Of a stretch of 62,094 bases of DNA, positions 52,925-62,094 are shown piece by piece. The translations under genes and the position numbers were made by a program. The notes under the pieces were generated by a model that saw only the letters and a program-made list of their open reading frames with translations, was not told the DNA's origin and searched no databases. Source of the stretch: Thermococcus sp. (GTDB lineage: Archaea; Methanobacteriota_B; Thermococci; Thermococcales; Thermococcaceae); assembly GCF_027063845.1 (NCBI RefSeq), contig NZ_JAMOQU010000109.1:1-62094 (forward strand). Reading direction: 5' to 3'. Numbering within the stretch: position 1 is the first letter of the stretch; every line of letters starts with the position of its first letter.

Positions 52925-53437
52925 TCATTCTTTCAGCTTTTCAAGTTCTTTTCTGAACTCCTCCCTACTCATGCAGGGCCCGTTCCTCTTCAGCCTGACT
53001 GCGGCAATCTTGTAGTTGCCCTTTCCGACGAACCTGCAGACCTTTTCCGGCTCGTCCACCAGCTTGGCAACCGCGTAGGTGATTCCGTTCCTCTCAACGT
53101 AGTCTATAACCGTGTCCTGGAAGCCGGTGAAGATTACGACGCATTTCCTGTTCGGGTTGAAGGGCTTCAAATCCTCGTCTATGGGTGGCAGTCTCTTGAC
53201 GACGCACTCGTTCGGGAAATCGTGGGCCTTTACGCGCCTTATCAGTTCGGGCATCTCCCCGGTTTCTTCGAAGCGTTCGAGCTCCTCTCTCGAAATCTCG
53301 ACGGGCCTCATTGAGTAGCAGAGAAACTCCTCGTCGTGAAACATCATGTAGGTTCCGTCCTTCAGGAACATGAAGGCTATCCTCTCCCTCGGAAGGTCGA
53401 AGACGTAGCCTGACCTGCTCTTCTTGACCTCGTACAT
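52925..53437 (-). CDS. conserved hypothetical protein, 170 aa
   Basis: Not recognised. Soluble; N-terminal beta part (KSRSGYVFDLPRERIAFMFL, DGTYMMFHDEEFLCYSMRPV), then RPVEISREELERFEETGEM and KCVVIFTGFQDTVIDYVERN, and a final Cys/basic part (RNGPCMSREEFRKEL). Five cysteines could bind metal. ATG 53437 follows GGTGAGGAAA (ATG is internal to a longer frame). Confidence 0.72.
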   Translation of the reverse strand: MYEVKKSRSGYVFDLPRERIAFMFLKDGTYMMFHDEEFLCYSMRPVEISREELERFEETGEMPELIRRVKAHDFPNECVVKRLPPIDEDLKPFNPNRKCVVIFTGFQDTVIDYVERNGITYAVAKLVDEPEKVCRFVGKGNYKIAAVRLKRNGPCMSREEFRKELEKLKE

Positions 53438-53485
53438 TTTCCTCACCGGGTCAACTCTACAGGTGTCATTTATAACCCTTGCTGG

Positions 53486-53950
53486 TCATTTTTGTTTAAC
53501 TTTCTCCACAACGTGTATTCCTTCGATTCTTGTCACAGGATACTGACCGTTCTCGTCCTTCTCAACGGCTTTCACCATGTCCCATATCGTGAGTAACGCG
53601 ACGGTCACGCCGGTTAAGGCCTCCATCTCGACGCCGGTCTTGTAATAGGCGCGAACCTCGCAGGTGGCCTCGATGTAATCTTCTCCGAACTCGAAGGTTA
53701 TGTCAACGCCGGTCAGAGGTATCGGGTGGCAGAGGGGAATTAACTCGGGCGTCTTCTTAACCGCTAAAATCCCTGCAATCTGGGCCGTTGCTATCACGTT
53801 GCCCTTCTTGGTCTTTCCGGCCTTGATGAGCTCTATCGTCTCGGGCCTGAGCTTAATCCTACCCTTCGCAACGGCCTTTCGAAAAACAACGTCCTTGTGG
53901 CCGACCTCAACCATCTTGACGCCCTTCTCATCAACGTGTGTCAGCTCCAT
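53486..53950 (-). CDS. moaC: cyclic pyranopterin monophosphate synthase
   Basis: Second enzyme of molybdopterin/tungstopterin synthesis. The 154-aa protein has [39 protein letters not shown], the [15 protein letters not shown] signature, and [25 protein letters not shown] in two parts. Length is normal. ATG 53950 follows GGTGGTCTT. The long extension upstream runs antisense through the divergent promoter and ABC gene and is not coding. Tungsten enzymes such as GAPOR need this cofactor in Thermococcales. Confidence 0.95.
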   Translation of the reverse strand: MELTHVDEKGVKMVEVGHKDVVFRKAVAKGRIKLRPETIELIKAGKTKKGNVIATAQIAGILAVKKTPELIPLCHPIPLTGVDITFEFGEDYIEATCEVRAYYKTGVEMEALTGVTVALLTIWDMVKAVEKDENGQYPVTRIEGIHVVEKVKQK

Positions 53951-53975
53951 AAGACCACCACCCTTCATTCGAGCT

Positions 53976-54060
53976 AGAATATAAAAAGCGTGCCCCCGAT
54001 GTGAACTTCCGGTGCGGTCAGTGTGTGTTTGGGTGGGCCTAACAAAATCCTTAAAAATCT
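53976..54060. promoter_or_regulatory. divergent promoters of moaC and the ABC system
   Basis: Minus strand GCTTTTTATATTC (53977-53989) is a strong TATA for moaC, about 27-39 nt before its start. On the plus strand ccttaaaaatctcg (about 54048-54061) serves the ABC ATPase gene. Confidence 0.5.
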
Positions 54061-54104
54061 CGTCTTGATTTTGAATTGGGGCGAGACTACCCCGAGGTGT
54101 TGCC

Positions 54105-55028
54105 ATGTCAACCACGGCCATAATGGTGGACAACTTAATTAAAAGTTATGGTAACTTCCGGGCCGTTGACGGTGTCTCGTTCGAAGTCAAGGAGGGGGAA
54201 GTCTTTGGGTTTCTCGGGCCAAACGGTGCCGGAAAGACAACAACAATACTGAGCATACTGGGCATAGTCGTTCCAGACTCCGGTAGAATTGAGGTGTTAG
54301 GCTATGATACGGCCGTTGAACCCCTCAAGGCCAAAGAAAAGCTCGGCTATCTTCCTGAAAGTGCGACGATTTATGGCGAGCTGACGGCATGGAAGAACCT
54401 TGAGTTCTTCGCCAGCTTTTACAAAATCCCCCGCCTGGAAATGGAGAGAAGAATCACCGAGCTCCTCAAGCGTGTTGGCCTTTGGGAGGCTCGCCACAGG
54501 AAGGCCAAAACCTTCTCAAAGGGAATGCGCCAGAGGCTCCTCTTAGCCCAGGCCCTGATAAACGACCCCGAGCTCTTAATATTTGATGAGCCGACGAGCG
54601 GTCTCGACCCCGAGGGAGCAATTCTTGTAAAGGAGATAATTCGGGAATACCAGCGCGAGGGAAAGACGGTTTTCTTCTCAAGTCATGTTCTCAGTGAGGT
54701 TGAGGAACTCAGCGATAGGGTCGGCATAATCGTTAGGGGCAAGCTCAGGGCCGTTGGGAAGCTTGATGAAGTTAAAAGGAAGTTCATGGAGATGGAGGGC
54801 TATGTAATAAAGGTAGAAACCGACGGTCCGATTCCCGAGCTCAAACTCCCGGGGGTTGTTTCCATCGAGCGTCCCTCCGAAAACAGCGCCGTGGTTGTTG
54901 CGAGAAGTGACATAAGGGCGGAACTTTCGCGGTATCTGTGCTCGAAGGGGCTGGCGGTGGTTTCGCTGACCATGGAGGAGCCCAGCCTTGAGGACGTCTT
55001 CCTGAAGACCGTTTACGGGGGTGAATAA
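54105..55028 (+). CDS. ABC transporter ATP-binding protein
   Basis: A 307-aa ATPase: Walker [20 protein letters not shown]-loop [14 protein letters not shown], signature [17 protein letters not shown], Walker [16 protein letters not shown], switch His in [16 protein letters not shown]-terminal extension ends [19 protein letters not shown]. It begins an operon with a large surface protein and an ABC-2 permease. ATG 54105 follows GAGGTGTTGCC. Confidence 0.94.
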   Translation: MSTTAIMVDNLIKSYGNFRAVDGVSFEVKEGEVFGFLGPNGAGKTTTILSILGIVVPDSGRIEVLGYDTAVEPLKAKEKLGYLPESATIYGELTAWKNLEFFASFYKIPRLEMERRITELLKRVGLWEARHRKAKTFSKGMRQRLLLAQALINDPELLIFDEPTSGLDPEGAILVKEIIREYQREGKTVFFSSHVLSEVEELSDRVGIIVRGKLRAVGKLDEVKRKFMEMEGYVIKVETDGPIPELKLPGVVSIERPSENSAVVVARSDIRAELSRYLCSKGLAVVSLTMEEPSLEDVFLKTVYGGE

Positions 55029-55029
55029 G

Positions 55030-57126
55030 TTGAAAAGGTTTGCTATCCTTTTGATTGTGTTGCTGTCCTCTCTTGCCCTGGCAAATCCGCACGTTACCGT
55101 TTATCAGGGCAGAATTTCCATCGGTGAAAAACTCGCCGTCGGCAACTACACAGTCTTTCCAACTCTCGCGTCCAACGGAAGCCCGTACGTTATGGTGCTT
55201 AGGGGAGAGGAAGTTGTTGCGCTCGCACCAGCCACATTTGGCAGAACGATATCCCTTAAGGGGCTCGAGGTCACCGTTGGTAGTTACTTTGACAACTCCG
55301 TGTTTCTGATAGTTTCCGCCGAGGGGAGAAAAGTCCTAACCGTGCCTGCCAAGGTTGGAACTGAGTTTTCGCTCTCGGGGAGGGTATTCTCGATACTGAA
55401 CGTCACCGATGAATATCTCGTTCTGTCCTGCGGCGATGTGTTTCGTGTTCCTGCCAACGGAACGGCCCAGTTCGACGGACTGCTCTTTCTCTACGCTAAC
55501 TCAAGTCTCGAGGTTTACACCGGGCCCGAGGTCAGGATTCCCGAGACAGAGGACTACTCGGTTTTCGTTCCTTATGACTCAATAACTGTTAGCGGCCCCG
55601 TTGATGTCCCAATCACGATTACAAGCCTCTCCAAGGATACCATCAGGGTGCCCCTTAGAATCGTTTCAACGCCTGCCGGCTGGGATGCCAGCTTCCGTGA
55701 GAGCGGTCTCATCGTTGGCTCGGTGATTCTTCCTCCCGAGGGTTCCACCACCGTTGTTCTCCACGTTGAGCCGTCTGGAAGCGGTAGTGTGGTTTTTGAA
55801 GTTGGCAACGAGACCTTTGTTTTGAACGTGCAGAGCCTTGGTGTCTCCATAAACTTTCCGTATTCGGGAATCGAAGTTGAGGCTGGTACAAACGTAACAG
55901 TGCCCCTGACGTTTACGGGCTACGGCGGCGTTAACCTTTCCGTGAGCGCTCCTCCGGGATGGGATGCCTACGTGGTTTCCGGTAACTACCGGATAACTTC
56001 CTTTAATGTTGAGGGCAACCTGGGGGCTACCCTGGTCATTTCAGTTCCAAGAAACGCCACTCTCGGCGACCACGGGGTTGAGGTCATCGTCAATGGGAAG
56101 CCGTACGACCTTACAGTGACCGTTTACAAAACATACCTCGGAATGCCCGGAACACTGATAGTCAAGCTGGTTGATAATGCAGGCTCCCCTGTGGATGGCT
56201 GGATTTGGGTTGGTGGGAAGAACGTTTCCGGGCCGTTGGCGGAGTTCCGGCTAAAGCCTGGAGTGCATGAGGTCAGGGCAGGTGGCAATGCTTTCAACGC
56301 GATTTTTAGAAACGTAACAGTCCTAGACGGTGAAACAAAAACCATAACACTCCGGCTTGAGAGAAAGCCTTACTACTTTGAAGTGACCCTCGGTAGGAGT
56401 TCCCTCACGGTTTCCACTGACCAGCCCGGAGTAATCCCCCTCACCATAACGAACCTAGGCTCCAAGAAGGACACATACCGCGTTTCCCTTTCGGGTCTGC
56501 CCCAAGGATGGGACTACTCCCTGAGCCTCGATTCGGCTGGCCAAGACACCGTTAAGGAAATTTCCCTGGCACCGGGAGAATCAAAAACGGTTTACCTCAT
56601 ACTCTACCCATATTTCTCCACGGGTCATGGTTCTCTTAGGCTAACTCTCACCGTTTCGGGTCATTCAATGGAGCGCGAGTATCCAATTGACGTGGCAGTG
56701 TCCAGCAACGCCCAGCTTGACGTCATCCCCGACCGGGATACCTTGGTTCTCAGACCCGGAAGTAGTGGCTCAATAAGGCTTAACCTTGATGTCTCCGGCG
56801 TTTTGACCAACGTGAAAATCACCGTCAGAGGACCAAGCGGCTGGAAACTCGACGTTAGTCCCGACCACTTTTCAAGGCTTGGAAGTTCCGGGAGCGTTAT
56901 GATATCAACTTCAATACCCGTGTACGTCACCGTTTCAGTACCCTCCTCAGCACCCGCCGGCACTTACACACTTGTAGTGGAGATAACCAGCGACCAGCTC
57001 AGGTCGAAGTCGATGCTCACCGTTCGCGTTGAGAGGGGCTCCGGAAGTACGTATCTTGGCGTCCTTGTGCTCGTCGTGGTCTTTGGAGCGGTCGTTCTGA
57101 TGATGAGGAGGGTTGGGAGAAGATGA
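55030..57126 (+). CDS. large secreted NEW3/COG1470-type surface protein with C-terminal anchor
   Basis: A 698-aa extracellular protein. Signal peptide (RFAILLIVLLSSLALA) followed by beta-rich domains, several repeating the NEW3-like pattern TPAGWDASFRESGLIVG, APPGWDAYVVSGNYRI, GLPQGWDYSLSLDSAGQDTV and GPSGWKLDVSPDHFS. A central carboxypeptidase-regulatory-like domain (VKLVDNAGSPVDGWIWVGGK) is present. A C-terminal helix (TYLGVLVLVVVFGAVVLMMR) with RRVGRR anchors it in the membrane. TTG 55030 is preferred (GGGGGTGAATAAG upstream); the frame begins at GTG 55021. Likely interacts with exported material of the adjacent ABC system. Confidence 0.88.
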   Translation: MKRFAILLIVLLSSLALANPHVTVYQGRISIGEKLAVGNYTVFPTLASNGSPYVMVLRGEEVVALAPATFGRTISLKGLEVTVGSYFDNSVFLIVSAEGRKVLTVPAKVGTEFSLSGRVFSILNVTDEYLVLSCGDVFRVPANGTAQFDGLLFLYANSSLEVYTGPEVRIPETEDYSVFVPYDSITVSGPVDVPITITSLSKDTIRVPLRIVSTPAGWDASFRESGLIVGSVILPPEGSTTVVLHVEPSGSGSVVFEVGNETFVLNVQSLGVSINFPYSGIEVEAGTNVTVPLTFTGYGGVNLSVSAPPGWDAYVVSGNYRITSFNVEGNLGATLVISVPRNATLGDHGVEVIVNGKPYDLTVTVYKTYLGMPGTLIVKLVDNAGSPVDGWIWVGGKNVSGPLAEFRLKPGVHEVRAGGNAFNAIFRNVTVLDGETKTITLRLERKPYYFEVTLGRSSLTVSTDQPGVIPLTITNLGSKKDTYRVSLSGLPQGWDYSLSLDSAGQDTVKEISLAPGESKTVYLILYPYFSTGHGSLRLTLTVSGHSMEREYPIDVAVSSNAQLDVIPDRDTLVLRPGSSGSIRLNLDVSGVLTNVKITVRGPSGWKLDVSPDHFSRLGSSGSVMISTSIPVYVTVSVPSSAPAGTYTLVVEITSDQLRSKSMLTVRVERGSGSTYLGVLVLVVVFGAVVLMMRRVGRR

Positions 57127-58052
57127 ACCCCTCATGGAACGTGGCCAAAAAGGAGCTCTACATTGCCGTTAGAACCAAGAGGTTCCTGATAGTGATGGCC
57201 ATTTATTTTCTTCTCTTCGGTTTCATCGCCTATTCAACAAAGTCGGAGCTCATGGACATGGGCTCGGCGAGAGTTGGTTCAGTGGGACTGTGGGACATGT
57301 GGGCCGTCAGAGGAGACGTCTATTACACCCCATTTACGCTTATGTTCCTCCTGAACATGAGCCTCCTCACAATCGTAGGGGCGGTTCTCGGCGTCTCCCT
57401 CGGGGCGGACGCGATAAACAGGGAAGTCGAGGAGGGAACCGCCAAGGTGCTCTTCGGACATCCCATTTACAGGGACGAGGTTATAAACGGCAAGTTCCTG
57501 GGCTTTGCCGTCCTCGTGCTGTCTACAAGTTTCCTGACTTTCCTCCTCACAGTCGGCTTAATACTCCTCTTGGGATTGCCCCTGACGATGGATTCATTCA
57601 TCAGAGGACTCCTGGGAATGCTTGTAACTGCACTTTACACCCTTGTCTACCTTTCCTTTGGCCTGTTCCTGTCAACGCTCTTCAAGAAACCTGAAAACTC
57701 CCTTATAGTGGGCCTTCTCCTGGCGATATTCGTTCCGATATTTTACAACCTCATTGCGGGAGCTATTGTGGATAAGATAGTCGGCCCCGAGCCCTACTGG
57801 GATTCACCGGCTTACAACACGTGGGAGGAGAGCAGAAACGCGTGGATTCTGCGGTTCAACATGCTCAATCCAACGCACCACTACGTTCAGCTTGTAGTTT
57901 ACATCTTCGGGGGCGACGAGTTTACGAACTACTACACCCCGCTCGGAGATGCTCTCTCCTACGGCTTCAACAACCTTGCACTCCTGCTGGTAATGCTTCT
58001 CCTTCCCTTCGCGTTCTCCTACGTGAGGTTCCTGACGAGGGACCTCAACTGA
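57123..58052 (+). CDS. ABC-2 type permease
   Basis: Membrane subunit of the preceding ATPase, 309 aa, six segments: FLIVMAIYFLLFGFIAYST, LLTIVGAVLGVSLGADAINR, AVLVLSTSFLTFLLTVGLIL, ALYTLVYLSFGLFLSTLFKK, VGLLLAIFVPIFYNLIAGAI and the last at about 285-305. The conserved EVEEGTAKVLFGHPIYRDEV between the second and third is typical of the NosY-like ABC-2 group. It overlaps the surface-protein gene stop by 4 nt (ATGA). Confidence 0.92.
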   Translation: MNPSWNVAKKELYIAVRTKRFLIVMAIYFLLFGFIAYSTKSELMDMGSARVGSVGLWDMWAVRGDVYYTPFTLMFLLNMSLLTIVGAVLGVSLGADAINREVEEGTAKVLFGHPIYRDEVINGKFLGFAVLVLSTSFLTFLLTVGLILLLGLPLTMDSFIRGLLGMLVTALYTLVYLSFGLFLSTLFKKPENSLIVGLLLAIFVPIFYNLIAGAIVDKIVGPEPYWDSPAYNTWEESRNAWILRFNMLNPTHHYVQLVVYIFGGDEFTNYYTPLGDALSYGFNNLALLLVMLLLPFAFSYVRFLTRDLN

Positions 58053-58126
58053 TACATTTTTGGAGGGTGACATGCTATAGAGAAACAGAAGGGAAAAGTG
58101 CAAGATTGAAGGGAAAACACACGCAG

Positions 58127-59566
58127 TCAGCCCTTCGCGACGCCCATCGGGCGCATCCTCGCGACGAGCTTTGCTATGCCAGCCTGGTGGACGACGTTGA
58201 CAACGTTATCGACGCTCTTGTAGGCTCCGGGGGCCTCCTCTGCGACGACTCTGAGAGAAGCCGCGCGGACGTAGATTCCCCTCTGGAGGAGCTCGTTCCT
58301 TAGTTTATCACCGCGGTACTGCCTCGTTGCGGCCTTCCTGCTGAGCAACCTTCCGGCGCCGTGACAGCTCGAACCGAAGGTCTCTCTCATCGAGCCCTCG
58401 GCTCCCGCTAAAACGTAGCTCGCCGTTCCCATCGAGCCGGGAATGAGAACGGGCTGGCCGACGTCGCGGTAGGCCCTCGGCACGTCCGGGTGGCCTGCAG
58501 GGAAGGCCCTCGTCGCTCCCTTCCTGTGGACGACGACCTTAACTTTCCTCCCGTCGACCTCGTGCTCTTCCACCTTGGCTATGTTGTGGGCGACGTCGTA
58601 GACGATGTGCATCTCCATGTCCTCTGCCTTGCGCTTGAAGACCTCCTCAAAGCTCTCCCTGACCCAGTGGGTTATCATCTGCCTGTTGGCCCAGGCGAAG
58701 TTTGCGGCCGCCTTCATCGCGCTGAAGTACCTCTGCCCTTCTTCACTCTGGAATGGAACGCTGACCAGCTCGCGGTCTGGCCAGGGGATTCCGTACTTCC
58801 TGTTGGCCTTCTCCATTATCCTGAGGTAGTCGCTCGCCACCTGGTGGCCGAGACCGCGCGAACCGGTGTGAACCATCACCACGACCTGCCCTTCGAAGAG
58901 GCCGTACGCCTTGGCTATCTCCTCATCGAATATCTTATCGACGACCTGGACCTCGAGGAAGTGGTTTCCTGAGCCGAGGGAGCCGAGCTGTGGCGCTCCC
59001 CTCTGCTTCGCCCTCTGGCTGACGGCATTCGGGTCGGCCCCTTCCATCCTTCCGCCTTCCTCAAGGTGCTCCAAATCCTCCTTCCAGCCGTAGCCGTTGT
59101 CAACAGCCCACTTGGCGCCGTCCGCTAAGACGTCGTCGAGCTGGGTCCAGTGGAGCCTCACACGTCCCTTGCTTCCAAGTCCGCTCGGGACGTTTTTGAA
59201 GAGCGTGTCAACGAGCTCCTTGATGCGTGGTCTGACTTCTTTCTCCGTTAAATTCGTTCTAATCAGTCTGACGCCGCAATTCACATCGTATCCGACGCCT
59301 CCGGGGCTTATTACACCTTCCTTCACGTCAAAAGCTGCTACACCACCGATTGGGAAGCCGTAGCCCTGATGTCCGTCGGGCATCACTATAGAGTACTTGT
59401 AGATGCCCGGGAGCATGGCGACGTTGGCGGCCTGCTCCAGAGTCCTGTCCTGACGCATCTTCTCGATGAGCTGGTCGTCAGCGTAAACCCTGCCCGGAAC
59501 GCGCATTCTCTTGTCGAACTTGGGAATCTCCCAGCGGATTTTGTCAATTCTCTTCAGCGGAACCAT
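58127..59566 (-). CDS. rtcB: RNA-splicing ligase RtcB
   Basis: GTP-dependent ligase joining 2',3'-cyclic phosphate to 5'-OH RNA ends; seals tRNA exons such as those of the intron-containing tRNA-Met here. The 479-aa protein, with no intein, has [17 protein letters not shown] (metal Cys), [62 protein letters not shown] and the guanylylated His in [23 protein letters not shown] 59569 or 59566 is the start (GGGGGTGAG upstream). It is the last gene of a cluster with archease. Confidence 0.96.
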   Translation of the reverse strand: MVPLKRIDKIRWEIPKFDKRMRVPGRVYADDQLIEKMRQDRTLEQAANVAMLPGIYKYSIVMPDGHQGYGFPIGGVAAFDVKEGVISPGGVGYDVNCGVRLIRTNLTEKEVRPRIKELVDTLFKNVPSGLGSKGRVRLHWTQLDDVLADGAKWAVDNGYGWKEDLEHLEEGGRMEGADPNAVSQRAKQRGAPQLGSLGSGNHFLEVQVVDKIFDEEIAKAYGLFEGQVVVMVHTGSRGLGHQVASDYLRIMEKANRKYGIPWPDRELVSVPFQSEEGQRYFSAMKAAANFAWANRQMITHWVRESFEEVFKRKAEDMEMHIVYDVAHNIAKVEEHEVDGRKVKVVVHRKGATRAFPAGHPDVPRAYRDVGQPVLIPGSMGTASYVLAGAEGSMRETFGSSCHGAGRLLSRKAATRQYRGDKLRNELLQRGIYVRAASLRVVAEEAPGAYKSVDNVVNVVHQAGIAKLVARMRPMGVAKG

Positions 59567-59626
59567 CATCTCACCCCCTTCTTAGGTGGGCCTAAAATTA
59601 TTTTAAGCTTTCGAGGAACGGAAATG

Positions 59627-60079
59627 TTACTCAATCCTTAACCTCCTCTCCTTCGGGACGTAGTTGAGCAACCTCCCGTTCTTGGCCTTGGCCGAGCCGA
59701 GGTAGTAGGAGCGCCATTTGAGGAGCACCCAGCCGTCTGGCACGTCAACTTCCACGCTCTCCCCGGCCAGGTAGCGCCTCGCCCTCTCGTCGTCCAGCTC
59801 GACGACGTTCTTCGTTGCCTTTGGTCCAACGAGGAAGGCACCTTCAATCGTCAGCCTTATTCCGTCGCTCTCTATCCTGCCGAAGTAGACTCCCCTCCTG
59901 CCGGTGTCGCTTATCTTGAGTTCACAGGGCTTGTAGGCGTAGACCTTCTTGTGGTTGCCCCTTATCTCGTAGATTAGGTCAGGCGCATAGCCGTAGTTCT
60001 CCATGAGGAGCCTCTTGACGAGCTCGGCATCGCTGGTCTTGCCAATCTCGTTTCTGGGATTTCCCTTCTCATCACTCAT
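59627..60079 (-). CDS. PUA-like domain protein associated with the NSUN-type methylase
   Basis: A 150-aa protein with an N-terminal helix part (TSDAELVKRLLMENYGYAPDL) and a PUA-like end: IRLTIEGAFLVGPKATKNVVEL, AGESVEVDVPDGWVLLKWRS, LGSAKAKNGRLLNYVPKERR. Probably binds RNA with the downstream-transcribed methylase upstream on this strand. ATG 60079 follows GGGTGATGAAA; its start overlaps the methylase stop by about 8 nt. Confidence 0.85.
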   Translation of the reverse strand: MSDEKGNPRNEIGKTSDAELVKRLLMENYGYAPDLIYEIRGNHKKVYAYKPCELKISDTGRRGVYFGRIESDGIRLTIEGAFLVGPKATKNVVELDDERARRYLAGESVEVDVPDGWVLLKWRSYYLGSAKAKNGRLLNYVPKERRLRIE

Positions 60080-61010
60080 TTTCATCACCCGGCTTGACTA
60101 TCTTCGCTATGAAGAACGCCTCGGTGTCGTTGTCGTTCGGATGTATGCGCAGAGCCTTTTTCAGCTCGTCAGAGTAGGTCTTCCCCTCCCACTCAAGGAT
60201 GGGCTCGCTCGTCTTCACGGGCAGGTCTATCTTTTCAAGCCTCGCGTCGGTCTTCCTCAGGAGGTAGTCAACGACCTCCTCGTTCTCCAGCGGGTCTATG
60301 GTACAGGTTGAGTAAACCATAACTCCACCCGGCTTGAGCGCTCTGTAACCCGCGAGGATGAGCCTCTTCTGAATGTTCATGTACTTGACGACGGCCTTCT
60401 CACGCCACTCCCTCAGGAAGTGCCAGCTCTTTCGTATCATTCCGACCGAGGAGCACGGTGCATCCAATAGAACCCTGTTGAAGGTATTCTCGAAGCGCGC
60501 GAATTTGGCCCCGTCCCTCGTCGTTACCCTCGCTATCAGGACCCCCATCCTGTTGAGGTTCGCTATCAGGACGTTGGCCCTGTCCCTGTTGGGGTCGTTT
60601 GCTATTATACAGCCTTCGTTCTCCATGTACTGGGCTATTTGTCCTGTCTTCGAGCCCGGCGCGGCGGCCATATCCAAAACCAGCTCCCCCGGCCTCGGCT
60701 CAAGCACAACTGGCGGAATCATCGAGCTCGCTTCCTGCCCGAAGATTAAGCCGAGGCCGTGCTCCGGAACCCTTGCGAGGTTGTCAACGTCGATGAAGAA
60801 CCCCTCCCTGACCCAAGGAATGGGCTCAAGCTCGAACTCCTCTTTGAGTCTCTCAACCACAACCTCCAGCGGGGCCTTGAGGGTGTTCACCCTGATGCTC
60901 TGCCTGAGTGGCCTAACTATGAACTCCCAGAACTCGTCCGAATCGTCGAGCTTTGAGTAGCGCTCGTAAAATGCAGGATTGGTTTCCCTAATCACGTCCC
61001 TCGCGCTCAT
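60072..61010 (-). CDS. NSUN-family tRNA/rRNA m5C methyltransferase
   Basis: A 312-aa NOL1/NOP2/sun-type RNA methylase. SAM site LVLDMAAAPGSKTGQIAQYM, NDPNRDRANVLIANLNRMGV, catalytic LLDAPCSSVGMIRK (release Cys in the PC motif) and nucleophile Cys in VYSTCTIDPLENEEVVDYLL. The adjacent archease in Pyrococcus raises the specificity of such an enzyme for tRNA, as I recall. ATG 61010 follows GAGGTGATTGG. Confidence 0.94.
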   Translation of the reverse strand: MSARDVIRETNPAFYERYSKLDDSDEFWEFIVRPLRQSIRVNTLKAPLEVVVERLKEEFELEPIPWVREGFFIDVDNLARVPEHGLGLIFGQEASSMIPPVVLEPRPGELVLDMAAAPGSKTGQIAQYMENEGCIIANDPNRDRANVLIANLNRMGVLIARVTTRDGAKFARFENTFNRVLLDAPCSSVGMIRKSWHFLREWREKAVVKYMNIQKRLILAGYRALKPGGVMVYSTCTIDPLENEEVVDYLLRKTDARLEKIDLPVKTSEPILEWEGKTYSDELKKALRIHPNDNDTEAFFIAKIVKPGDENE

Positions 61011-61019
61011 CCAATCACC

Positions 61020-61448
61020 TCACAGGTCGGGAACGAACTGCGCCATCCAGCGCCCGTCCGGCAGTTTCTCAATCCTCATATCGTGGTAGGTTATTGCCTT
61101 GACTTCCTCCTTCGGCTCGTGCTTCTCGTAGTCGAGAACCTCACCACAGGCCTTCGCTTTGAGGCGGTAGCCGTTCTCCCTCTTCTCTATCCTGACTCTG
61201 ACGTCGCCGAAGACCAGCCCCTCCATGTCGTGGAGCACGAGGAGCTCTTCAAGGAAGCTGTACAGGAGAGCCTCTAAGTCCTCTTCCTCCACCTCAACCT
61301 CGCGACATTCCCTCGGCTCGACCTTCCTCACATCCACCATCACATCGAAGAGGCCCAGCGCTACCGCCTCGAAGGCCTCCTCCAGAGTTGAGCCGTAACC
61401 GCGAACGCCTATATCAGCGGTGTGCTCGTAGTGCTCCCAGGTTCTCAT
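61020..61448 (-). CDS. archease
   Basis: A 142-aa archease that activates RtcB and chaperones tRNA modification enzymes. Signatures: [73 protein letters not shown] and the C-terminal [12 protein letters not shown] 61448 follows GGGGGGAGACGAC. The frame continues upstream to 61595 but that part reads as noncoding. First gene of the archease-methylase-PUA set; rtcB follows. Confidence 0.95.
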   Translation of the reverse strand: MRTWEHYEHTADIGVRGYGSTLEEAFEAVALGLFDVMVDVRKVEPRECREVEVEEEDLEALLYSFLEELLVLHDMEGLVFGDVRVRIEKRENGYRLKAKACGEVLDYEKHEPKEEVKAITYHDMRIEKLPDGRWMAQFVPDL

Positions 61449-61601
61449 GTCGTCTCCCCCCAGCCCATAATTCTTCTCTCCCTCACTTCTCGCATCTCCC
61501 GTAACACTTCTAAATAACAGGTTCAAAGTCCGGATTAGTGTCCCCTCGTTGTTCTCCACCCAATACTCTTCCCGTTGCTTAATAAACCCAACCATCGAAA
61601 C

Positions 61602-61615
61602 CGTTAATTAGACCG
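61602..61615 (+). promoter_or_regulatory. panB promoter candidate
   Basis: ccgttaattagac is an A/T box about 30 nt before the panB ATG, whose site is GGTGGTGGT. Confidence 0.4.
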
Positions 61616-61640
61616 CTGTCGAAACGAAGGTGGTGGTGGT

Positions 61641-62094
61641 ATGAGGGAGATAACGCCGAAGAGAATCCGCGAGATGAAGGGGAAGGAGAACATCACGATG
61701 GTGACGGCCTACGATTACCCCTCGGCGCTCCTGGCAGATAAAGCGGGAATTGACATCGTTTTCGTCGGCGATTCTCTCGGAATGGTCGTTTACGGCGATA
61801 ACAATACTCTCAACGTGACGATGGAGCAGATGGTCTTCCACACGCGGGCAGTGGCAAAAGCCGTTAAGAGAGCCCTGGTTCTAGCGGACATGCCGTTTTC
61901 GAGCTACGAGGTGAGCGTCGAGGAGGGCGTTAAGAACGCCGTGATGCTGATTCAGGCGGGAGCGGATGCGGTGAAGATTGAAGGTGGAGCAGACCACGAG
62001 AAGCTCGTCAGGAAGCTCGTGAGGATGGGAATTCCTGTTATGGGACACACTGGACTAACCCCCCAGCGCTATCTAAGGCTCGGTGGCTACAGAA
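61641..62094 (+). CDS. panB: ketopantoate hydroxymethyltransferase, 3' end cut by window
   Basis: First step of pantothenate synthesis: adds a hydroxymethyl group to 2-ketoisovalerate. The 151 visible residues match Pan[92 protein letters not shown] and [18 protein letters not shown]. The frame stays open to the last base. Truncation is only the window edge. Confidence 0.95.
   Translation, partial: MREITPKRIREMKGKENITMVTAYDYPSALLADKAGIDIVFVGDSLGMVVYGDNNTLNVTMEQMVFHTRAVAKAVKRALVLADMPFSSYEVSVEEGVKNAVMLIQAGADAVKIEGGADHEKLVRKLVRMGIPVMGHTGLTPQRYLRLGGYR

Noticed and set aside
53951..54133. Extended MoaC N-terminus of 61 residues
   Set aside because: It crosses the divergent promoters and lies antisense to the ABC ATPase start; MoaC proteins start at the LTHVDEKG region.

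Overview
The window comes from a hyperthermophilic euryarchaeon of the order Thermococcales, most likely a Thermococcus. Evidence: ADP-dependent phosphofructokinase, ADP-forming acetyl-CoA synthetase, glycerol-1-phosphate dehydrogenase (archaeal lipids), AMP phosphorylase, Nob1, Fap7/AK6, RtcB with archease, an intron-bearing tRNA-Met, GGTG-type ribosome binding sites with GTG/TTG starts, and A/T-rich boxes about 25 nt upstream of starts. The backbone is GC-rich (mid-fifties percent by eye) and gene-dense, with many 4-nt start/stop overlaps.

Layout. 1-9.6 kb: 3' part of methylmalonyl-CoA mutase, a nuclease-fold protein with PepSY-like repeats, pgk, a PadR-ferredoxin-ABC exporter operon, and nth. 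9.7-16.4 kb: two PhoU/TrkA-C proteins divergent from an MgtE-type transporter, then acdA-acdB. 16.4-25.8 kb: a PLP enzyme with an apparent frameshift, two ThiI-type sulfurtransferases, a small regulator locus with a strong palindrome, pfkC, xerA, a Toprim protein and sfsA. 25.8-30.8 kb: M42 peptidase, XPD-type helicase and small proteins. 30.8-31.8 kb: a gene-free mosaic of hairpins ending at an intron-containing tRNA-Met. 31.9-37.1 kb: rhomboid, FBPase/IMPase, DUF63, a DUF4143 ATPase flanked by 37-bp direct repeats, egsA, UPF0179.

37.1-41.2 kb is the most notable part. The pxpA-(47-aa ORF)-pxpB-pxpC operon for 5-oxoproline cleavage is interrupted by an AT-rich two-gene cassette. It encodes a CARF-like/HEPN protein and an mCpol (minimal CRISPR-type cyclase/polymerase) protein, with no cas genes or CRISPR array in the window. 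This looks like a stand-alone cyclic-oligonucleotide defence module with a HEPN RNase effector.

41.3-47.6 kb: nob1, a secreted murein-type amidase (odd for an archaeon), fap7/AK6, a radical SAM protein, a structured non-coding RNA candidate with its own promoter, and an HTH-MNT/HEPN toxin-antitoxin pair with two matching operator-like palindromes. 47.6-58 kb: nfeD/stomatin, minD with small partners, AMP phosphorylase, moaC, and an ABC system with a large surface protein. 58-62 kb: rtcB, a PUA-like protein, an NSUN-family m5C methyltransferase, archease, and the 5' part of panB.

All calls come from reading the sequence; no database search was run. Where a start differs from the longest open frame, the chosen start is supported by a GGTG-like ribosome binding site or a promoter spacing consistent with a leaderless mRNA.
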